Shown: positions 1-8,795 of the stretch, in pieces | Layout of the letters: each line of letters starts with the position of its first letter | How positions within the stretch are numbered: the first letter of the stretch is position 1 | Assembly (NCBI GenBank): GCA_944325005.1 | Contig: CALUYO010000002.1 | Span: 62,001-126,000 of the forward strand | Origin: Candidatus Gastranaerophilales bacterium | GTDB lineage: Bacteria > Cyanobacteriota > Vampirovibrionia > Gastranaerophilales > Gastranaerophilaceae | Direction: 5' to 3' | Length of the DNA stretch: 64,000 nucleotides | Position numbers and translations under genes: made by a program | The notes under the pieces: generated by a model | Database searches by the model: none | Told to the model about the DNA's origin: nothing | What the model saw: only the letters and a program-made list of their open reading frames with translations

Positions 1-113
1 GCAAATATAAGTTGTGAGTTTAACTCCTGTACATCAAACGGATTATGATTCAGCTGTGCTCCTGCGGCATAGCTGGCTAATTTATAATAATTATTGTTTA
101 TAGAACTTGCCAT
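1..113 (-). CDS. Hypothetical protein, N-terminal fragment (runs off window)
   Basis: An open frame starts at ATG 113 on the minus strand and reads MASSINNNYYKLASYAAGAQ..., still open at base 1, so only about 37 codons are visible. The start is Asn/Ser/Ala-rich with no signal peptide. An AAGGG sequence lies about 13 bases upstream, and the GCAATT-N15 promoter-like element found before five other orphan genes here sits at 142-179. That element is the main reason for taking this as a real gene of the same group. I do not recognise a family. An ATG at 121 in another frame stops after seven codons and was discarded. Confidence 0.55.
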   Translation of the reverse strand, partial: MASSINNNYYKLASYAAGAQLNHNPFDVQELNSQLIF

Positions 114-141
114 AAAACCATTTTCCCTTAAATTTAATTCC

Positions 142-179
142 CCGTATTATATATAAAAATTTTTTTCATCAAAAATTGC
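142..179 (-). promoter_or_regulatory. Shared GCAATT-N15 element, copy 1
   Basis: Read on the minus strand: GCAATT, 15 bases, TTTT, then ATATATAATA and CGGGG, ending about 30 bases before ATG 113. GCAATT and the following TT-TATATA block keep the same 15-base spacing as the five other copies in the window. The usual ACTT is replaced by TTTT here. Probably a promoter; its sigma factor or regulator is unknown. Confidence 0.5.
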
Positions 180-199
180 GTTTTATGTAACAATTTATT

Positions 200-229
200 A
201 AAAAAAAAAGCGGTTATTTACCGCCTTTT
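200..229 (-). terminator. Rho-independent terminator of the 299-residue orphan gene
   Basis: On the minus strand, GCGGT-AAATA-ACCGC forms a 5-bp stem (7 bp with flanking pairs), followed by a run of ten T. It lies directly after the stop codon of the gene at 232-1131. Confidence 0.8.
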
Positions 230-231
230 AA

Positions 232-1131
232 TTAACATTGATAGTTAAGTCTGTTCAATCCTGATGTCATTGCCATAAAATCTTGATCCATTGGATTTGT
301 CATTCCGCCACCATAAAGCATCTGCTGCATTGCCATTAACTCTTGCGGCGTTATTGTTGGTTGTGGAATGTTAAATGGATTTGCCGGCTGCGTATTTATT
401 CCATTATAAGATGGTGTTCCGAAAGGATTTATACCATACCCCTGCATCATTGCTTGCTGCTGTTTTTGCGCTTCTTCAGCTTCGGCTTTCTTTTCGGAAT
501 GAGTTTTGCCTGTAAATTTGCTCATTAGCCAATCACCTGCCATATAACCTACCATAAATCCTACAAACGGTATTGGAATTAATGCCTGTGCTATTGCGCC
601 TGTTATGGTGCCTGCACCTATTCTCAATGCCGTTTTCCCTGTTTCGGCAAGCCCGCCAATCAACCCTTTATCTTTAAAAGCTGAAAATAAATTCGGAATT
701 TCCGGCAGTATAACCATAAGAGTGAATATTAACGGCATTCTTTTGCCTAATCCGCTCATTGCACCTTTAAATTGTGACCAGAATTTAGAGAAGCCTGTTT
801 TACCTGCTCTATCAGCAAGTTTTCCTCCAACTCTCCAGCCTTGGGCTACTTTTTTAGGAGCACTTTTTAAAGATTTCCATGTGCTTTGCCAAAAACCTCC
901 ATCTCTTGCTTTTAGGATGCCATTATGTTTTTCTGCTGCTTTTGCTCCGTTTTTTATGCCGCTGCCAACAGCTTGCCAGTATGATTGGCCTGATGCAGCT
1001 CTATTTTTAATTGTATTACGCATTGTTTGGGTAAATGCTTCATTGCCTGTTCCGAGAATAAAATCCGGTGCAATTTTTGCTCCTCTGCGAATATATCTCA
1101 ATCCTGCTGATGCAATTGATCCTATACCCAT
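232..1131 (-). CDS. Orphan protein with two hydrophobic segments and a Gln/Asn/Pro-rich tail
   Basis: A 299-residue protein I do not recognise. Residues 1-120 are basic and rich in Gly, Ala and Lys. Two hydrophobic stretches follow: one around 130-150 (IFTLMVILPEIPNLF) and a Gly-rich one around 170-200 (GAGTITGAIAQALIPIPFVGFMVGYMAG). The tail is low-complexity, with Lys/Glu then Gln/Met/Asn/Pro/Tyr. AGGTAGG precedes the ATG by about 8 bases and a clear terminator follows. It is preceded by the shared GCAATT-N15 element, which groups it with the orphan genes at 19.0, 20.3, 29.3 and 49.4 kb. A membrane-associated structural role is possible but inferred only from composition. Confidence 0.7.
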   Translation of the reverse strand: MGIGSIASAGLRYIRRGAKIAPDFILGTGNEAFTQTMRNTIKNRAASGQSYWQAVGSGIKNGAKAAEKHNGILKARDGGFWQSTWKSLKSAPKKVAQGWRVGGKLADRAGKTGFSKFWSQFKGAMSGLGKRMPLIFTLMVILPEIPNLFSAFKDKGLIGGLAETGKTALRIGAGTITGAIAQALIPIPFVGFMVGYMAGDWLMSKFTGKTHSEKKAEAEEAQKQQQAMMQGYGINPFGTPSYNGINTQPANPFNIPQPTITPQELMAMQQMLYGGGMTNPMDQDFMAMTSGLNRLNYQC

Positions 1132-1159
1132 TGTTTACCTACCTAATCTTTAACCTACC

Positions 1160-1195
1160 TTAATTACATGAAAAAATTTTTTTATTAAAAATTGC
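1160..1195 (-). promoter_or_regulatory. Shared GCAATT-N15 element, copy 2
   Basis: Minus strand: AGCAATT, 15 bases, TTTT, CATGTAATT. The first half matches copy 1 almost base for base (GCAATTTTT-AT-AAAAAAA), but the distal TATATA block is weak. It stands upstream of the 299-residue orphan gene, about 30-60 bases before its ATG. Confidence 0.4.
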
Positions 1196-1264
1196 TTTTG
1201 TTTAGAAATTTTGTTAAGATTTGTTAATATTTACAAACACGCTGCTAAGTTGTATAATTAGACT

Positions 1265-1483
1265 ATGTATTGTGATAACGGTAAAATTTATATTGAAGAT
1301 GATGATCAGTGTATGGAATGCAAAAACTACGCTGAAGGTGTTTCTTGCCCTTTGTTGACGGCATTGGGATTGGGTGTTGTTTATCTTGAGGATAATTTGA
1401 CCGTTACTAATTGCGGATTTTTTGAAAAATTTGAACGAAAGTTGCATATTGTGAGGAATAATGACACGGATAACATTGATTAA
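1265..1483 (+). CDS. Small cysteine-rich protein overlapping the isocitrate dehydrogenase start
   Basis: A 72-residue open frame with five cysteines at residues 3, 16, 19, 28 and 50, including a C-x2-C pair (CMEC) inside an acidic context. This could bind a metal or iron-sulfur cluster. It overlaps the start of the next gene by 23 bases in another frame, which favours translational coupling. No good Shine-Dalgarno precedes its ATG, so the start is uncertain. I do not recognise the family. Its cysteine spacing and position just ahead of a TCA-cycle gene make it more likely real than a chance frame. Confidence 0.6.
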   Translation: MYCDNGKIYIEDDDQCMECKNYAEGVSCPLLTALGLGVVYLEDNLTVTNCGFFEKFERKLHIVRNNDTDNID

Positions 1484-2453
1484 CGGAGATGGTATCGGTC
1501 CTGAAATATCTGATGCTGTTGTAAAAATAATTGAAGCTGCGGGACTAAAAATTGACTGGGATGTCCAGACAGCTGGAGAGGCTGTTATTGATACAGAGGG
1601 AGTTCCCCTTCCTGAGCGTGTTTTGAATTCTATAAGAAAAAATAAAGTTGCCCTCAAAGCTCCGGTGACTACACCGATAGGTAAAGGTTTTCGTTCAGTT
1701 AATGTTCAACTTCGTAAATCGCTTGATTTATATGCAAATCTGCGTCCATGCAAAAATCTGCCGAACATCAAAACAAAGTTTGATAATGTTGATATAGTTG
1801 TTGTTAGAGAAAATACTGAGGATTTATATGCAGGTATTGAACGTCAGGTTGATAAAAATACTGCTGAAAGTATAAAACTTATTACCCGTGATGCTTCTGA
1901 GCGGATTTGTAAATTTGCGTTTGATTATGCCGTTAAAAATAATCGTAATGAAGTTTGTGTTGTTACAAAGGCAAATATTATGAAGCTTTCTGACGGTCTA
2001 TTTTTAGACAGTTATAGAAAAATTTCGGAACATTATCCTCAAATCAAAAAACGTGAAATTCTTGTCGATAATCTTTGTATGCAGTTAGTACAAAATCCGT
2101 CACAATTTGATGTTCTTGTTTTGCCAAATCTATATGGCGACATAGTATCTGATTTGTGTGCCGGACTTATTGGCGGTTTGGGGGTTGCCCAAGGAGCTAA
2201 TATTGGTTTGGATTATGCGGTATTTGAGCCTGTACACGGTTCGGCTCCTGATATAAAAGGTCTGAATATAGCTAATCCGACGGCTCTTTTGCTCTCTGCC
2301 ATAGAAATGCTAAAATATATCGGTGAAAATTCTTATGCTAAAAGAATTGAAAAGGCCTTATATACAACTCTGGCAAAAGGAATTTGTACGCCTGATTTAG
2401 GTGGAAATGCCTCTACTGATGAGTTCTCATTGGCTATTATTCGGGAATTATAA
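1461..2453 (+). CDS. Isocitrate dehydrogenase, NAD-dependent type
   Basis: A member of the isocitrate/isopropylmalate dehydrogenase family, 330 residues, the usual length of the short NAD-type enzymes. Visible motifs: GDGIGPEI at the N-terminus; the substrate-arginine region SVNVQLRKSLDLYANLRP (about 80-97); VRENTEDLYAGIE (about 114-126); NLYGDIVSDLCAGLIGGLG with the metal-binding aspartates (about 223-241); and EPVHGSAPDIKG, the cofactor loop. SxNxxLRK and NTEDLYAG favour isocitrate or homoisocitrate over 3-isopropylmalate. The expected reaction is isocitrate to 2-oxoglutarate plus CO2 with NAD+. The LeuD/aconitase-like small subunit at 53.3 kb is distant. The gene overlaps the preceding small ORF and, tail to tail, the following minus-strand gene by 17 bases. 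Confidence 0.88.
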   Translation: MTRITLINGDGIGPEISDAVVKIIEAAGLKIDWDVQTAGEAVIDTEGVPLPERVLNSIRKNKVALKAPVTTPIGKGFRSVNVQLRKSLDLYANLRPCKNLPNIKTKFDNVDIVVVRENTEDLYAGIERQVDKNTAESIKLITRDASERICKFAFDYAVKNNRNEVCVVTKANIMKLSDGLFLDSYRKISEHYPQIKKREILVDNLCMQLVQNPSQFDVLVLPNLYGDIVSDLCAGLIGGLGVAQGANIGLDYAVFEPVHGSAPDIKGLNIANPTALLLSAIEMLKYIGENSYAKRIEKALYTTLAKGICTPDLGGNASTDEFSLAIIREL

Positions 2454-3492
2454 CTTTCTTCCGTTTCTTAAGACTTAAGATTGTTAATATAGAAATTATT
2501 ATAAGAGGTATAGCTCTTTCTGGTCTGAACAAGAACCAGCCTATTGAAATTGTTATTGTACTTAAGGCTAATGTTATAATAATTGTTGATATTAAAGCTG
2601 ACATTTTTGTGTGTAAGCCTAAAAACGGGATACTTTTATCTTTAGTAATTATTGGTTGAATTAATAAATTAAGGCTTATAAATATTAGTATTATGCCTAT
2701 TCCTCTAAAAATACAGGTATTTTCCGAATTATTTTTTCTGTATTCATTCAGCATTGTTTGCAGACTTTTTTCTCCATTCATAATAATAACTAAACTTCCA
2801 TATTTATTATCTATACTTTCGAGTCTATTTCCGGTTTGTCTTGCTATAACTGATACTTGAATTTCTGATGGTATATAAGAATATGATAGTTTTTGATCAC
2901 CTATGGAAGGAGTATCATAGTTTGTGCCAGTAAAATAAAAACCGTTATAAATTTTAAGTTCAGGGTTATATGGAAGCTGTGTTATTTTCGTTATTGAGTT
3001 AATTTTTTCGGTAATTTCATTTGAAAGATAGAAGTCTCCGAGACTTACATTGTCTGCGTAGAAATTTTCTGCTTTGTATTTCATTTTTTTTGGATTATTA
3101 TATGTATTATTTTTAAATTTATCTGAGTCTATTAATTTTTTACTCCATATTTTTCTATATTCATATGAGGATTTTTGAGAACTTTTGTGTTGTTTTATTT
3201 CTTCCCATTGATACATTTCAGTATCTCTAAACAGGGCAATTGCGCTGGGTATGCTTATTATTGAATCTGTAAGTGTTTGCTGTGAACTGACTTTTCCGGT
3301 CATGTACACTGCTTTATTCTCATTTGACGGGTTAATGTTTTTAGAAGAGACTTGAATTGCATTCTTTTCTACAAAATTTGCGATTTGCAAAGTATTTGCG
3401 TAGTTAAATTCGTTAATAAATAAAAGGAAAAATGAAGCTGTAAATAGTATAAAACCTGCCGCAAGAGCGCAGAATGTCTTCTCTTTTTCCAT
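2437..3492 (-). CDS. TMEM43/LUMA family membrane protein
   Basis: A 351-residue protein with an N-terminal membrane helix (about 8-28) and three further hydrophobic segments near the C-terminus (about 260-345). They enclose a long, probably periplasmic or lumenal region. The diagnostic part is around 85-125: ALFRDTEMYQWEE, then SYEYRKIWSKKLIDSDKF and NNPKKM. These correspond to the conserved 'R.vEMyQW.E ... tY.Y...W' core of TMEM43 (LUMA) family proteins. GGA precedes the start by about 8 bases. The tail-to-tail overlap with the isocitrate dehydrogenase gene is 17 bases. The biochemical role in bacteria is unknown. Confidence 0.75.
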   Translation of the reverse strand: MEKEKTFCALAAGFILFTASFFLLFINEFNYANTLQIANFVEKNAIQVSSKNINPSNENKAVYMTGKVSSQQTLTDSIISIPSAIALFRDTEMYQWEEIKQHKSSQKSSYEYRKIWSKKLIDSDKFKNNTYNNPKKMKYKAENFYADNVSLGDFYLSNEITEKINSITKITQLPYNPELKIYNGFYFTGTNYDTPSIGDQKLSYSYIPSEIQVSVIARQTGNRLESIDNKYGSLVIIMNGEKSLQTMLNEYRKNNSENTCIFRGIGIILIFISLNLLIQPIITKDKSIPFLGLHTKMSALISTIIITLALSTITISIGWFLFRPERAIPLIIISILTILSLKKRKKVIIPE

Positions 3493-3510
3493 TCTTCCAT
3501 CCTTAGAAAG

Positions 3511-3837
3511 CTAGTCTATCAATCCCAGATCTTTAAGAAATCTTGTGTTATCAGAGAGCTCAAGAAGCTTTTCATCATCTGTCGGATCAATAACCCCTTT
3601 TGCAAATAGTTCATCCATAATTTTATTATGAGACTCATTTTCTGGGTTTGATAGGACTAATTTAGTAAAATTTTTTACATCACATTGATGTTCGTACATG
3701 TTAACTGCAGTTCTTGTGAGTTTATCGAGAAAAACACTTTTTCTCCCCTCAAAATCAACATCAAGCGGATTTATGACCGCATTATGGTGCTTTTTCCTCT
3801 CTAAATTTAGTTTTTGTGCTAACTTTTTAAACATCAT
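3511..3837 (-). CDS. Hypothetical protein, 108 residues
   Basis: Soluble, charged, predicted mostly helical, without cysteines except one (about residue 52). It starts MMFKKLAQKLNLERKK and ends RFLKDLGLID. It lies 18 bases upstream of the TMEM43-like gene on the same strand, so the two probably form one transcript. No Shine-Dalgarno is obvious, and the first or second methionine could be used. No family recognised. Confidence 0.6.
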   Translation of the reverse strand: MMFKKLAQKLNLERKKHHNAVINPLDVDFEGRKSVFLDKLTRTAVNMYEHQCDVKNFTKLVLSNPENESHNKIMDELFAKGVIDPTDDEKLLELSDNTRFLKDLGLID

Positions 3838-3925
3838 ATCTACACATTATCCCCTTATTTTATATTATACACTACCTGTCAAGAAAATCTACAATTCTTA
3901 ACAAATGTGACAGGATAATTTTTTC

Positions 3926-3954
3926 TTGATTATAACTTATATTTAAATTAGAAT
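3926..3954 (+). promoter_or_regulatory. Sigma70-type promoter of serS
   Basis: TTGATT, 17-base spacer, TAGAAT, ending 54 bases before the serS start codon. Good matches at standard spacing. Confidence 0.65.
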
Positions 3955-4007
3955 GTTGCCATAAATGCGTTAAATAATTAAAACGAAAATCTATAAAGGT
4001 GGTAAAA

Positions 4008-5273
4008 ATGCTTGATATTAAATTAATAAGAGAATGTCCGGATAAGGTTAACGAACTTTTAAAGAGAAGAAATCCTGAGCTTTCCATTGATGAAGTTTTA
4101 AAAATTGATGAAGAGAGACGTAAAATTCAAACGCAGGTTGACGAATTGCGTGCTAAGAGAAAAGCTGATTCGCAAAAAATCGGCCTTATGAAGAAAAACG
4201 GTGAAAATACTGATGATGTTCAGGAAGAAGTTCGTAAGCTTGGTGATGATATTAAAGCATTGGAAGAAAAACAAACAGAACTGGATAATAAACAGCGTGA
4301 TATTTTGCTGCATACGCCTAATATTCCTGACGAAACCACTCCTATCGGATTATCTGAAGATGATAATGTTGAAGTTTACAAGTGGGGTGAACCAAGAAAA
4401 TTCGATTTTGAATTTAAAGCTCACTGGGATTTATGTGAAGAAAAAGGTCTTGTTGATTTTGAACGCGGTGTAAAAATTTCCCAGAGCAGATTTATTTTAT
4501 ACAAAGGAAAAGGTGCAAAGTTAGAACGTGCAATTATAAACTTTTTCCTTGATTACCATACGCTGGAACAGGGATATGAAGAAATTCTTCCGCCGTTTAT
4601 GGCAAATGCGGCTACAATGACAGGGACCGGTCAGCTTCCAAAATTTAAGGAAGATATGTATAAGTGTGTAGATGAAGATTTGTACTTAATACCGACTGCT
4701 GAAGTACCCGTTACAAATATTTATTCTGGTGAAATTTTGTCAGAAGATGATCTCCCTAAGTATATGACTGCTTATACTCCCTGCTTCAGAAGAGAGTCAG
4801 GCTCTGCAGGCAAAGATACAAGAGGGCTTATAAGAGTTCATCAATTTAATAAGGTTGAGCTTGTAAAGCTATGTACACCTGAAACAAGCAGGGAAGAACA
4901 TGAAAAATTAACTGAAGATGCAGAAAAAATGCTTCAATTATTGGAATTACCATATAGACGTGAGGCTTTATCAACGGGTGATATTGGATTTTCTGCCAAT
5001 AAATGCTGGGATTTGGAAGTTTGGATGCCTTCTTACGGAACTTATAAAGAAATTTCGAGCTGTTCAAATTTTGGAGATTATCAGGCAAGACGTGCAAATA
5101 TTAGATACCGTGATAAGGCTACCGGAAAAACTCAATTTGTTCATACTATTAATGGGTCAGGTTTGGCTGTAGGCAGAACTTTTGCGGCTATCGTAGAAAA
5201 TTATCAACAGGAGGACGGAACAATTATTATTCCGGAAGTTCTCAGAAAATATACAGGATTTGATAAGATATAA
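4008..5273 (+). CDS. serS: Seryl-tRNA synthetase
   Basis: Class II aminoacyl-tRNA synthetase charging tRNA-Ser. 421 residues from ATG 4008, preceded by AAAGGTGG at a 5-base spacing; an upstream in-frame GTG at 3999 lies inside that ribosome binding site and was rejected. Residues 1-110 form the long antiparallel coiled-coil arm (LKRRNPELS..., [26 protein letters not shown]). The catalytic core contains TAEVPVTN, the class II motif 2 [22 protein letters not shown], and motif 3 [19 protein letters not shown] near the C-terminus. Length and motifs are normal. It is monocistronic, with its own promoter and a strong terminator. Confidence 0.97.
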   Translation: MLDIKLIRECPDKVNELLKRRNPELSIDEVLKIDEERRKIQTQVDELRAKRKADSQKIGLMKKNGENTDDVQEEVRKLGDDIKALEEKQTELDNKQRDILLHTPNIPDETTPIGLSEDDNVEVYKWGEPRKFDFEFKAHWDLCEEKGLVDFERGVKISQSRFILYKGKGAKLERAIINFFLDYHTLEQGYEEILPPFMANAATMTGTGQLPKFKEDMYKCVDEDLYLIPTAEVPVTNIYSGEILSEDDLPKYMTAYTPCFRRESGSAGKDTRGLIRVHQFNKVELVKLCTPETSREEHEKLTEDAEKMLQLLELPYRREALSTGDIGFSANKCWDLEVWMPSYGTYKEISSCSNFGDYQARRANIRYRDKATGKTQFVHTINGSGLAVGRTFAAIVENYQQEDGTIIIPEVLRKYTGFDKI

Positions 5274-5301
5274 AAAAATCCGGTTTAATACCGGATTTTT
5301 T
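5273..5301. terminator. Bidirectional terminator between serS and the 127-residue gene
   Basis: AATCCGGT-TTAAT-ACCGGATT, an 8-bp perfect stem flanked by A-run and T-run. It can end transcription of serS (plus) and of the converging minus-strand gene that stops at 5300. Confidence 0.85.
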
Positions 5302-5683
5302 ATTGCATTTTATTAAATATGCTGCTGTTTTTGATCTTATCTATCTTTTCGAGTTTATTTGCCTCTTTGTCTGCAACTTTTGCAAGTTTTTCTATAAATT
5401 CTACAGGACCTTTAAATAATTTTGTGAATGCATTTTCGCGGTATTGCTTAAATAAATTATTTTCAGGATCTTTTGCATATACATTACCGGATAGAGATTT
5501 ACCGTCCTGCATAACAAATAATGTTATATCTATTTTGTCATTTTTTGCCTGCTGATTTATTATTTTATCTAATTTATCTAATTCAGCAGTTGTTTTAATT
5601 CGTGCTTTAAGAGCTTTATTAACTACTTCATTGGAATGAATTGCCATCCCGAAATTTTGTTTGTTGTTTGAGCTTATCTGCAT
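5300..5683 (-). CDS. Hypothetical protein with MQIS...FGMA start
   Basis: A 127-residue soluble protein, Lys/Asn-rich, mostly helical, no signal peptide. The start MQISSNNKQNFGMAIHSN, with a conserved-looking FGMA about 11 residues in, is a type I associate with many short proteins of this lineage; no function is known to me. GGAG precedes the ATG at an 8-base spacing. It may be loosely related to the 142-residue protein at 14.5 kb, which also begins with a short Asn/Ser-rich lead. Both are single genes ahead of or behind housekeeping genes. Confidence 0.65.
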   Translation of the reverse strand: MQISSNNKQNFGMAIHSNEVVNKALKARIKTTAELDKLDKIINQQAKNDKIDITLFVMQDGKSLSGNVYAKDPENNLFKQYRENAFTKLFKGPVEFIEKLAKVADKEANKLEKIDKIKNSSIFNKMQ

Positions 5684-5775
5684 TTGTATCTCCTTTATTT
5701 GTTTTAGTATATTCCTATAAAAACTGTAATAAATATTTTTTGCTATTTTAACTTTTTTAGGTTATATTATATAGC

Positions 5776-6366
5776 ATGAGCGGTTTTAATCCTAATAAGT
5801 GTTATGTTGAAAAAAATGACAGTGTTGCTGTAAGTTCTAATTGGACTTCTATAACTTATTATTTTCAGATAATTTCGTCTTTTGTGTATACCGTGCTTAT
5901 TGTATGTTTATTTTTTATATTAATATCATCATGGCCTTCAAGCGGTTATAGGGCAAGGCACCGTCACGGGGCAACCTTTTTGGTGGATTTTTTTCTCTTA
6001 TATGTTCTTGGCTGGCCGAATTTAAAAATTTTTCTAAATTCTTTTTTTGCGCCTAAAATTAAACTTGATTTTGTAAATGGCTTAATTTCTGTTAAAAATA
6101 AACCGCTTTCATTTGAAAGAATACAAAAAGTCAGAATTCTTGAAATCAGGCCTTATCATGATTCCTGGCGTTTTGGCGAGTATTCTGCATTTAATTTATC
6201 CGGATATAAAAAATCGATTGTTACGATAACTACTTCATACGGTGATATAAATTTTTATATCTGTTCTGAAAAAGCTATTGAGCTGATTACAAAATTTTGT
6301 GAAAAATTTAATATTGAAAGTGTCTATACTTATGTAGAACGCAGACTGTTTTTAACTTTTTATTAA
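5776..6366 (+). CDS. Hypothetical membrane protein with two transmembrane segments
   Basis: A 196-residue protein. Hydrophobic helices lie at about 25-53 (TYYFQIISSFVYTVLIVCLFFILISS) and about 68-88. A C-terminal cytoplasmic domain of about 100 residues follows (KIKLDFVNGLISVKNKPLSFERIQKV...), with a beta-rich look like a PH-like or bPH2-type domain. That resemblance is only an impression. No Shine-Dalgarno is visible. It is separated by 65 bases from the helicase gene downstream and may be cotranscribed with it. Confidence 0.6.
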   Translation: MSGFNPNKCYVEKNDSVAVSSNWTSITYYFQIISSFVYTVLIVCLFFILISSWPSSGYRARHRHGATFLVDFFLLYVLGWPNLKIFLNSFFAPKIKLDFVNGLISVKNKPLSFERIQKVRILEIRPYHDSWRFGEYSAFNLSGYKKSIVTITTSYGDINFYICSEKAIELITKFCEKFNIESVYTYVERRLFLTFY

Positions 6367-6431
6367 ATAAAAATAAAATATTTAAAAAATCTGTATTTTG
6401 TGGAATAATATAAATAATCTGAGGAGTATGA

Positions 6432-8717
6432 ATGTACGAATTTCCATTTGAGCTGGATGATTTTCAAAAAGATGCCTGTCAATTTATAGATGAGGGAAAA
6501 AGTGTTGTTGTGTGCGCTCCTACCGGAGCAGGTAAAACCGTTATTGCCCAGCATGCAATTCACAGAGCGCTTGAACAGGGTAAACGTATTTTTTATACAA
6601 CTCCATTAAAAGCTCTGTCTAATCAAAAATATTATGATTTCGGAGAGAAATACGGGCAGGATAAGGTCGGTCTTTTAACCGGCGATACTTCTATTAACCG
6701 CAATGCTCAAATTGTGGTTATGACTACTGAAGTTTTTAGAAATATGCTCTATGGCACGAATTTCGGCTCTGTTACCGATAACATGAAAGAGGTTAGATAC
6801 GTTGTTCTGGATGAAGTTCATTATATGAATGATGAGCAGCGCGGAACTGTTTGGGAAGAAAGCATAATTTATTGCCCTACAAATGTTCAAATTATAGCAC
6901 TTTCTGCAACAGTTGCCAATGCTCAGGAGCTGACTGACTGGATAAATACTGTTCATTCTAAAACTGAACTTGTTGACACTGATTTCAGACCGGTTCCTTT
7001 GCGTTTTTATTATTTCGACAGTTCACAGCCGACTAAACTTTTGCCATTGCTGACTCCAAGCGGGCAGTTGAATAAAAAAATCAAACCTGAAAAACGTGTA
7101 TTTGGCAGGAAGTTTCAAAATAAAAAATCCTATGTTAAGGAGGTTATAAGAAATTTGCGGGAAAATGATATGCTTCCGGCTATATACTTCACATTCTCAA
7201 GAAAAAAATGTGATGAGCAAATGGAAAAATGTGCTTCTCTTGATTTGATTACAAAAGGCGAAAGAGCCCAAATTCAGCAGTTTATTGATGAATATATCGC
7301 AGAAAATCCTCATTTATACAATAATAAGCACATTGAGTATCTTCTATGCGGTGTCGCATCTCACCATGCAGGACTTTTGCCCGCATGGAAAAATCTTGTT
7401 GAAAAACTTTTTCAAAAGGGACTAATAAAAGTAGTCTTTGCAACTGAAACGCTTGCAGCTGGAATTAATATGCCTGCTCGTTCTACTGTAATAAGTTCTA
7501 CAAGCAAACGGACTGACGGCGGGCACAGAATGCTTACGGCAAGTGAATTTTTGCAAATGTCAGGACGTGCCGGACGGCGTGGAATGGATGAAGTCGGCTA
7601 TGTTACAATTGTCGGCACGCAATTTCAATCTCCCGAAGAAGTTGCGGAGCTTGTTCTTAGCGATGCCAATCCTCTGGAAAGCCGTTTTTCTCCGAGCTAT
7701 TCAATGGTTTTGAATTTGTTGCAGCGTTTTAGTTTGGATGAAGCGAAAGAACTTATTTTAAAAAGTTTCGGTTACTTTTCTTCAGGCTCAAGACTTCAAC
7801 CGCTTCTTAAAACTCAAGAACAAATTAAAAATGAAATTAAGGCGCGAGAATTTGTCTGCCCTTATAAACTTTGCGATGATAAACTTTCTGAATACGACAA
7901 ATTACGTCATATTTATGTACAAAACCGACAAACTTATAAAAAAATTTGCAAACAAGAGCGTTCTAAAAACAGACCTCTATCGCCTGAAGCTGTAAAATTT
8001 GGAAAAGAAACAAAAGCAATGCTTGAAAAAATGCATTCATTTAAGTGCGATACCTGCAAACTTTATAAAAAACATTCAAAAAATGTTGAAGTACTAGCCC
8101 GTTTTTCGGTACGACTAAAGAAACTTGATAAAGAAATTGAAAAACAAAGGGATATATTCTGGAATAAATTCTTGGCTCATAGGAATGTTTTAATTGATAT
8201 GGGTTATCTGAAAGATGATTATCCGACTGCACAAGGCATAACGACCTCACAAATACGCTCAGAGAATGAATTATTTATTGCAGAAATAATTTTTTCTAAT
8301 GTTCTTGACGGACTCACTCCGGCACAGCTTGCTGCAGTTGTATGCGCTATTACAACTGAGGATTTGCGAATTGATATTCCGTATCTTCCAATTTCTGAGA
8401 CTGTCAGAAAAACTCTTAATCTTATAAGAAATATCAGGCGTAAACTTGAAAAAGTTCAGAGCAAGTATTCTGTTGAAGCGCCGATGTACATTAACCCTTA
8501 TTTCAGTTCTCTTATTGAATTGTGGGTTGAAGGAGCTGAGTGGGAAACTATTACAGAACAGATTGATATTGGAGAAGGAGATATTGTACGCTCATTTAAA
8601 CGTGTAGTAGATGTTTTAAGACAATTTACCACTATTGAGCATGTTCCTGAAGCCATTGTATTTACGGCAAGAGAAGCTATTGATAAAATTTTGCGTGAAC
8701 CTGTTGATGTTGATTAA
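6432..8717 (+). CDS. Ski2-like superfamily 2 RNA helicase
   Basis: 761 residues. Helicase motifs in order: Q-motif-like FELDDFQKDAC; Walker A APTGAGKT (about 30-37); TPLKALSNQK; TGD; DEVHYMND (motif II, DEVH); SATVANAQE (motif III); VFATETLAAGINMPAR (V); and QMSGRAGRRGMDEVG (VI). The long C-terminal half (about 400-761) looks like the Ski2/Mtr4-type helical region ending in a DSHCT-like domain (LTPAQLAAVVCAITTEDLR..., IEHVPEAIVFTAREAID). Two Cys pairs lie near 475-545 (CPYKLC and CDTC) and may bind zinc. GAGGAG precedes the ATG. The likely role is RNA unwinding in turnover or rRNA processing. Confidence 0.88.
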   Translation: MYEFPFELDDFQKDACQFIDEGKSVVVCAPTGAGKTVIAQHAIHRALEQGKRIFYTTPLKALSNQKYYDFGEKYGQDKVGLLTGDTSINRNAQIVVMTTEVFRNMLYGTNFGSVTDNMKEVRYVVLDEVHYMNDEQRGTVWEESIIYCPTNVQIIALSATVANAQELTDWINTVHSKTELVDTDFRPVPLRFYYFDSSQPTKLLPLLTPSGQLNKKIKPEKRVFGRKFQNKKSYVKEVIRNLRENDMLPAIYFTFSRKKCDEQMEKCASLDLITKGERAQIQQFIDEYIAENPHLYNNKHIEYLLCGVASHHAGLLPAWKNLVEKLFQKGLIKVVFATETLAAGINMPARSTVISSTSKRTDGGHRMLTASEFLQMSGRAGRRGMDEVGYVTIVGTQFQSPEEVAELVLSDANPLESRFSPSYSMVLNLLQRFSLDEAKELILKSFGYFSSGSRLQPLLKTQEQIKNEIKAREFVCPYKLCDDKLSEYDKLRHIYVQNRQTYKKICKQERSKNRPLSPEAVKFGKETKAMLEKMHSFKCDTCKLYKKHSKNVEVLARFSVRLKKLDKEIEKQRDIFWNKFLAHRNVLIDMGYLKDDYPTAQGITTSQIRSENELFIAEIIFSNVLDGLTPAQLAAVVCAITTEDLRIDIPYLPISETVRKTLNLIRNIRRKLEKVQSKYSVEAPMYINPYFSSLIELWVEGAEWETITEQIDIGEGDIVRSFKRVVDVLRQFTTIEHVPEAIVFTAREAIDKILREPVDVD

Positions 8718-8795
8718 TTTTTCGGCTCTTGTAATTAGTTTTTGTTCCTGATAAAATTTCGTTAAGTGAAGAAATATAAATAGAGGACATAAATT

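Noticed and set aside
605-1153. Long plus-strand open frame of 182 codons opposite the first orphan gene
   Set aside because: It is the antisense shadow of the 299-residue minus-strand gene, with no ribosome binding site and an implausible composition. The minus frame has promoter, ribosome binding site and terminator.
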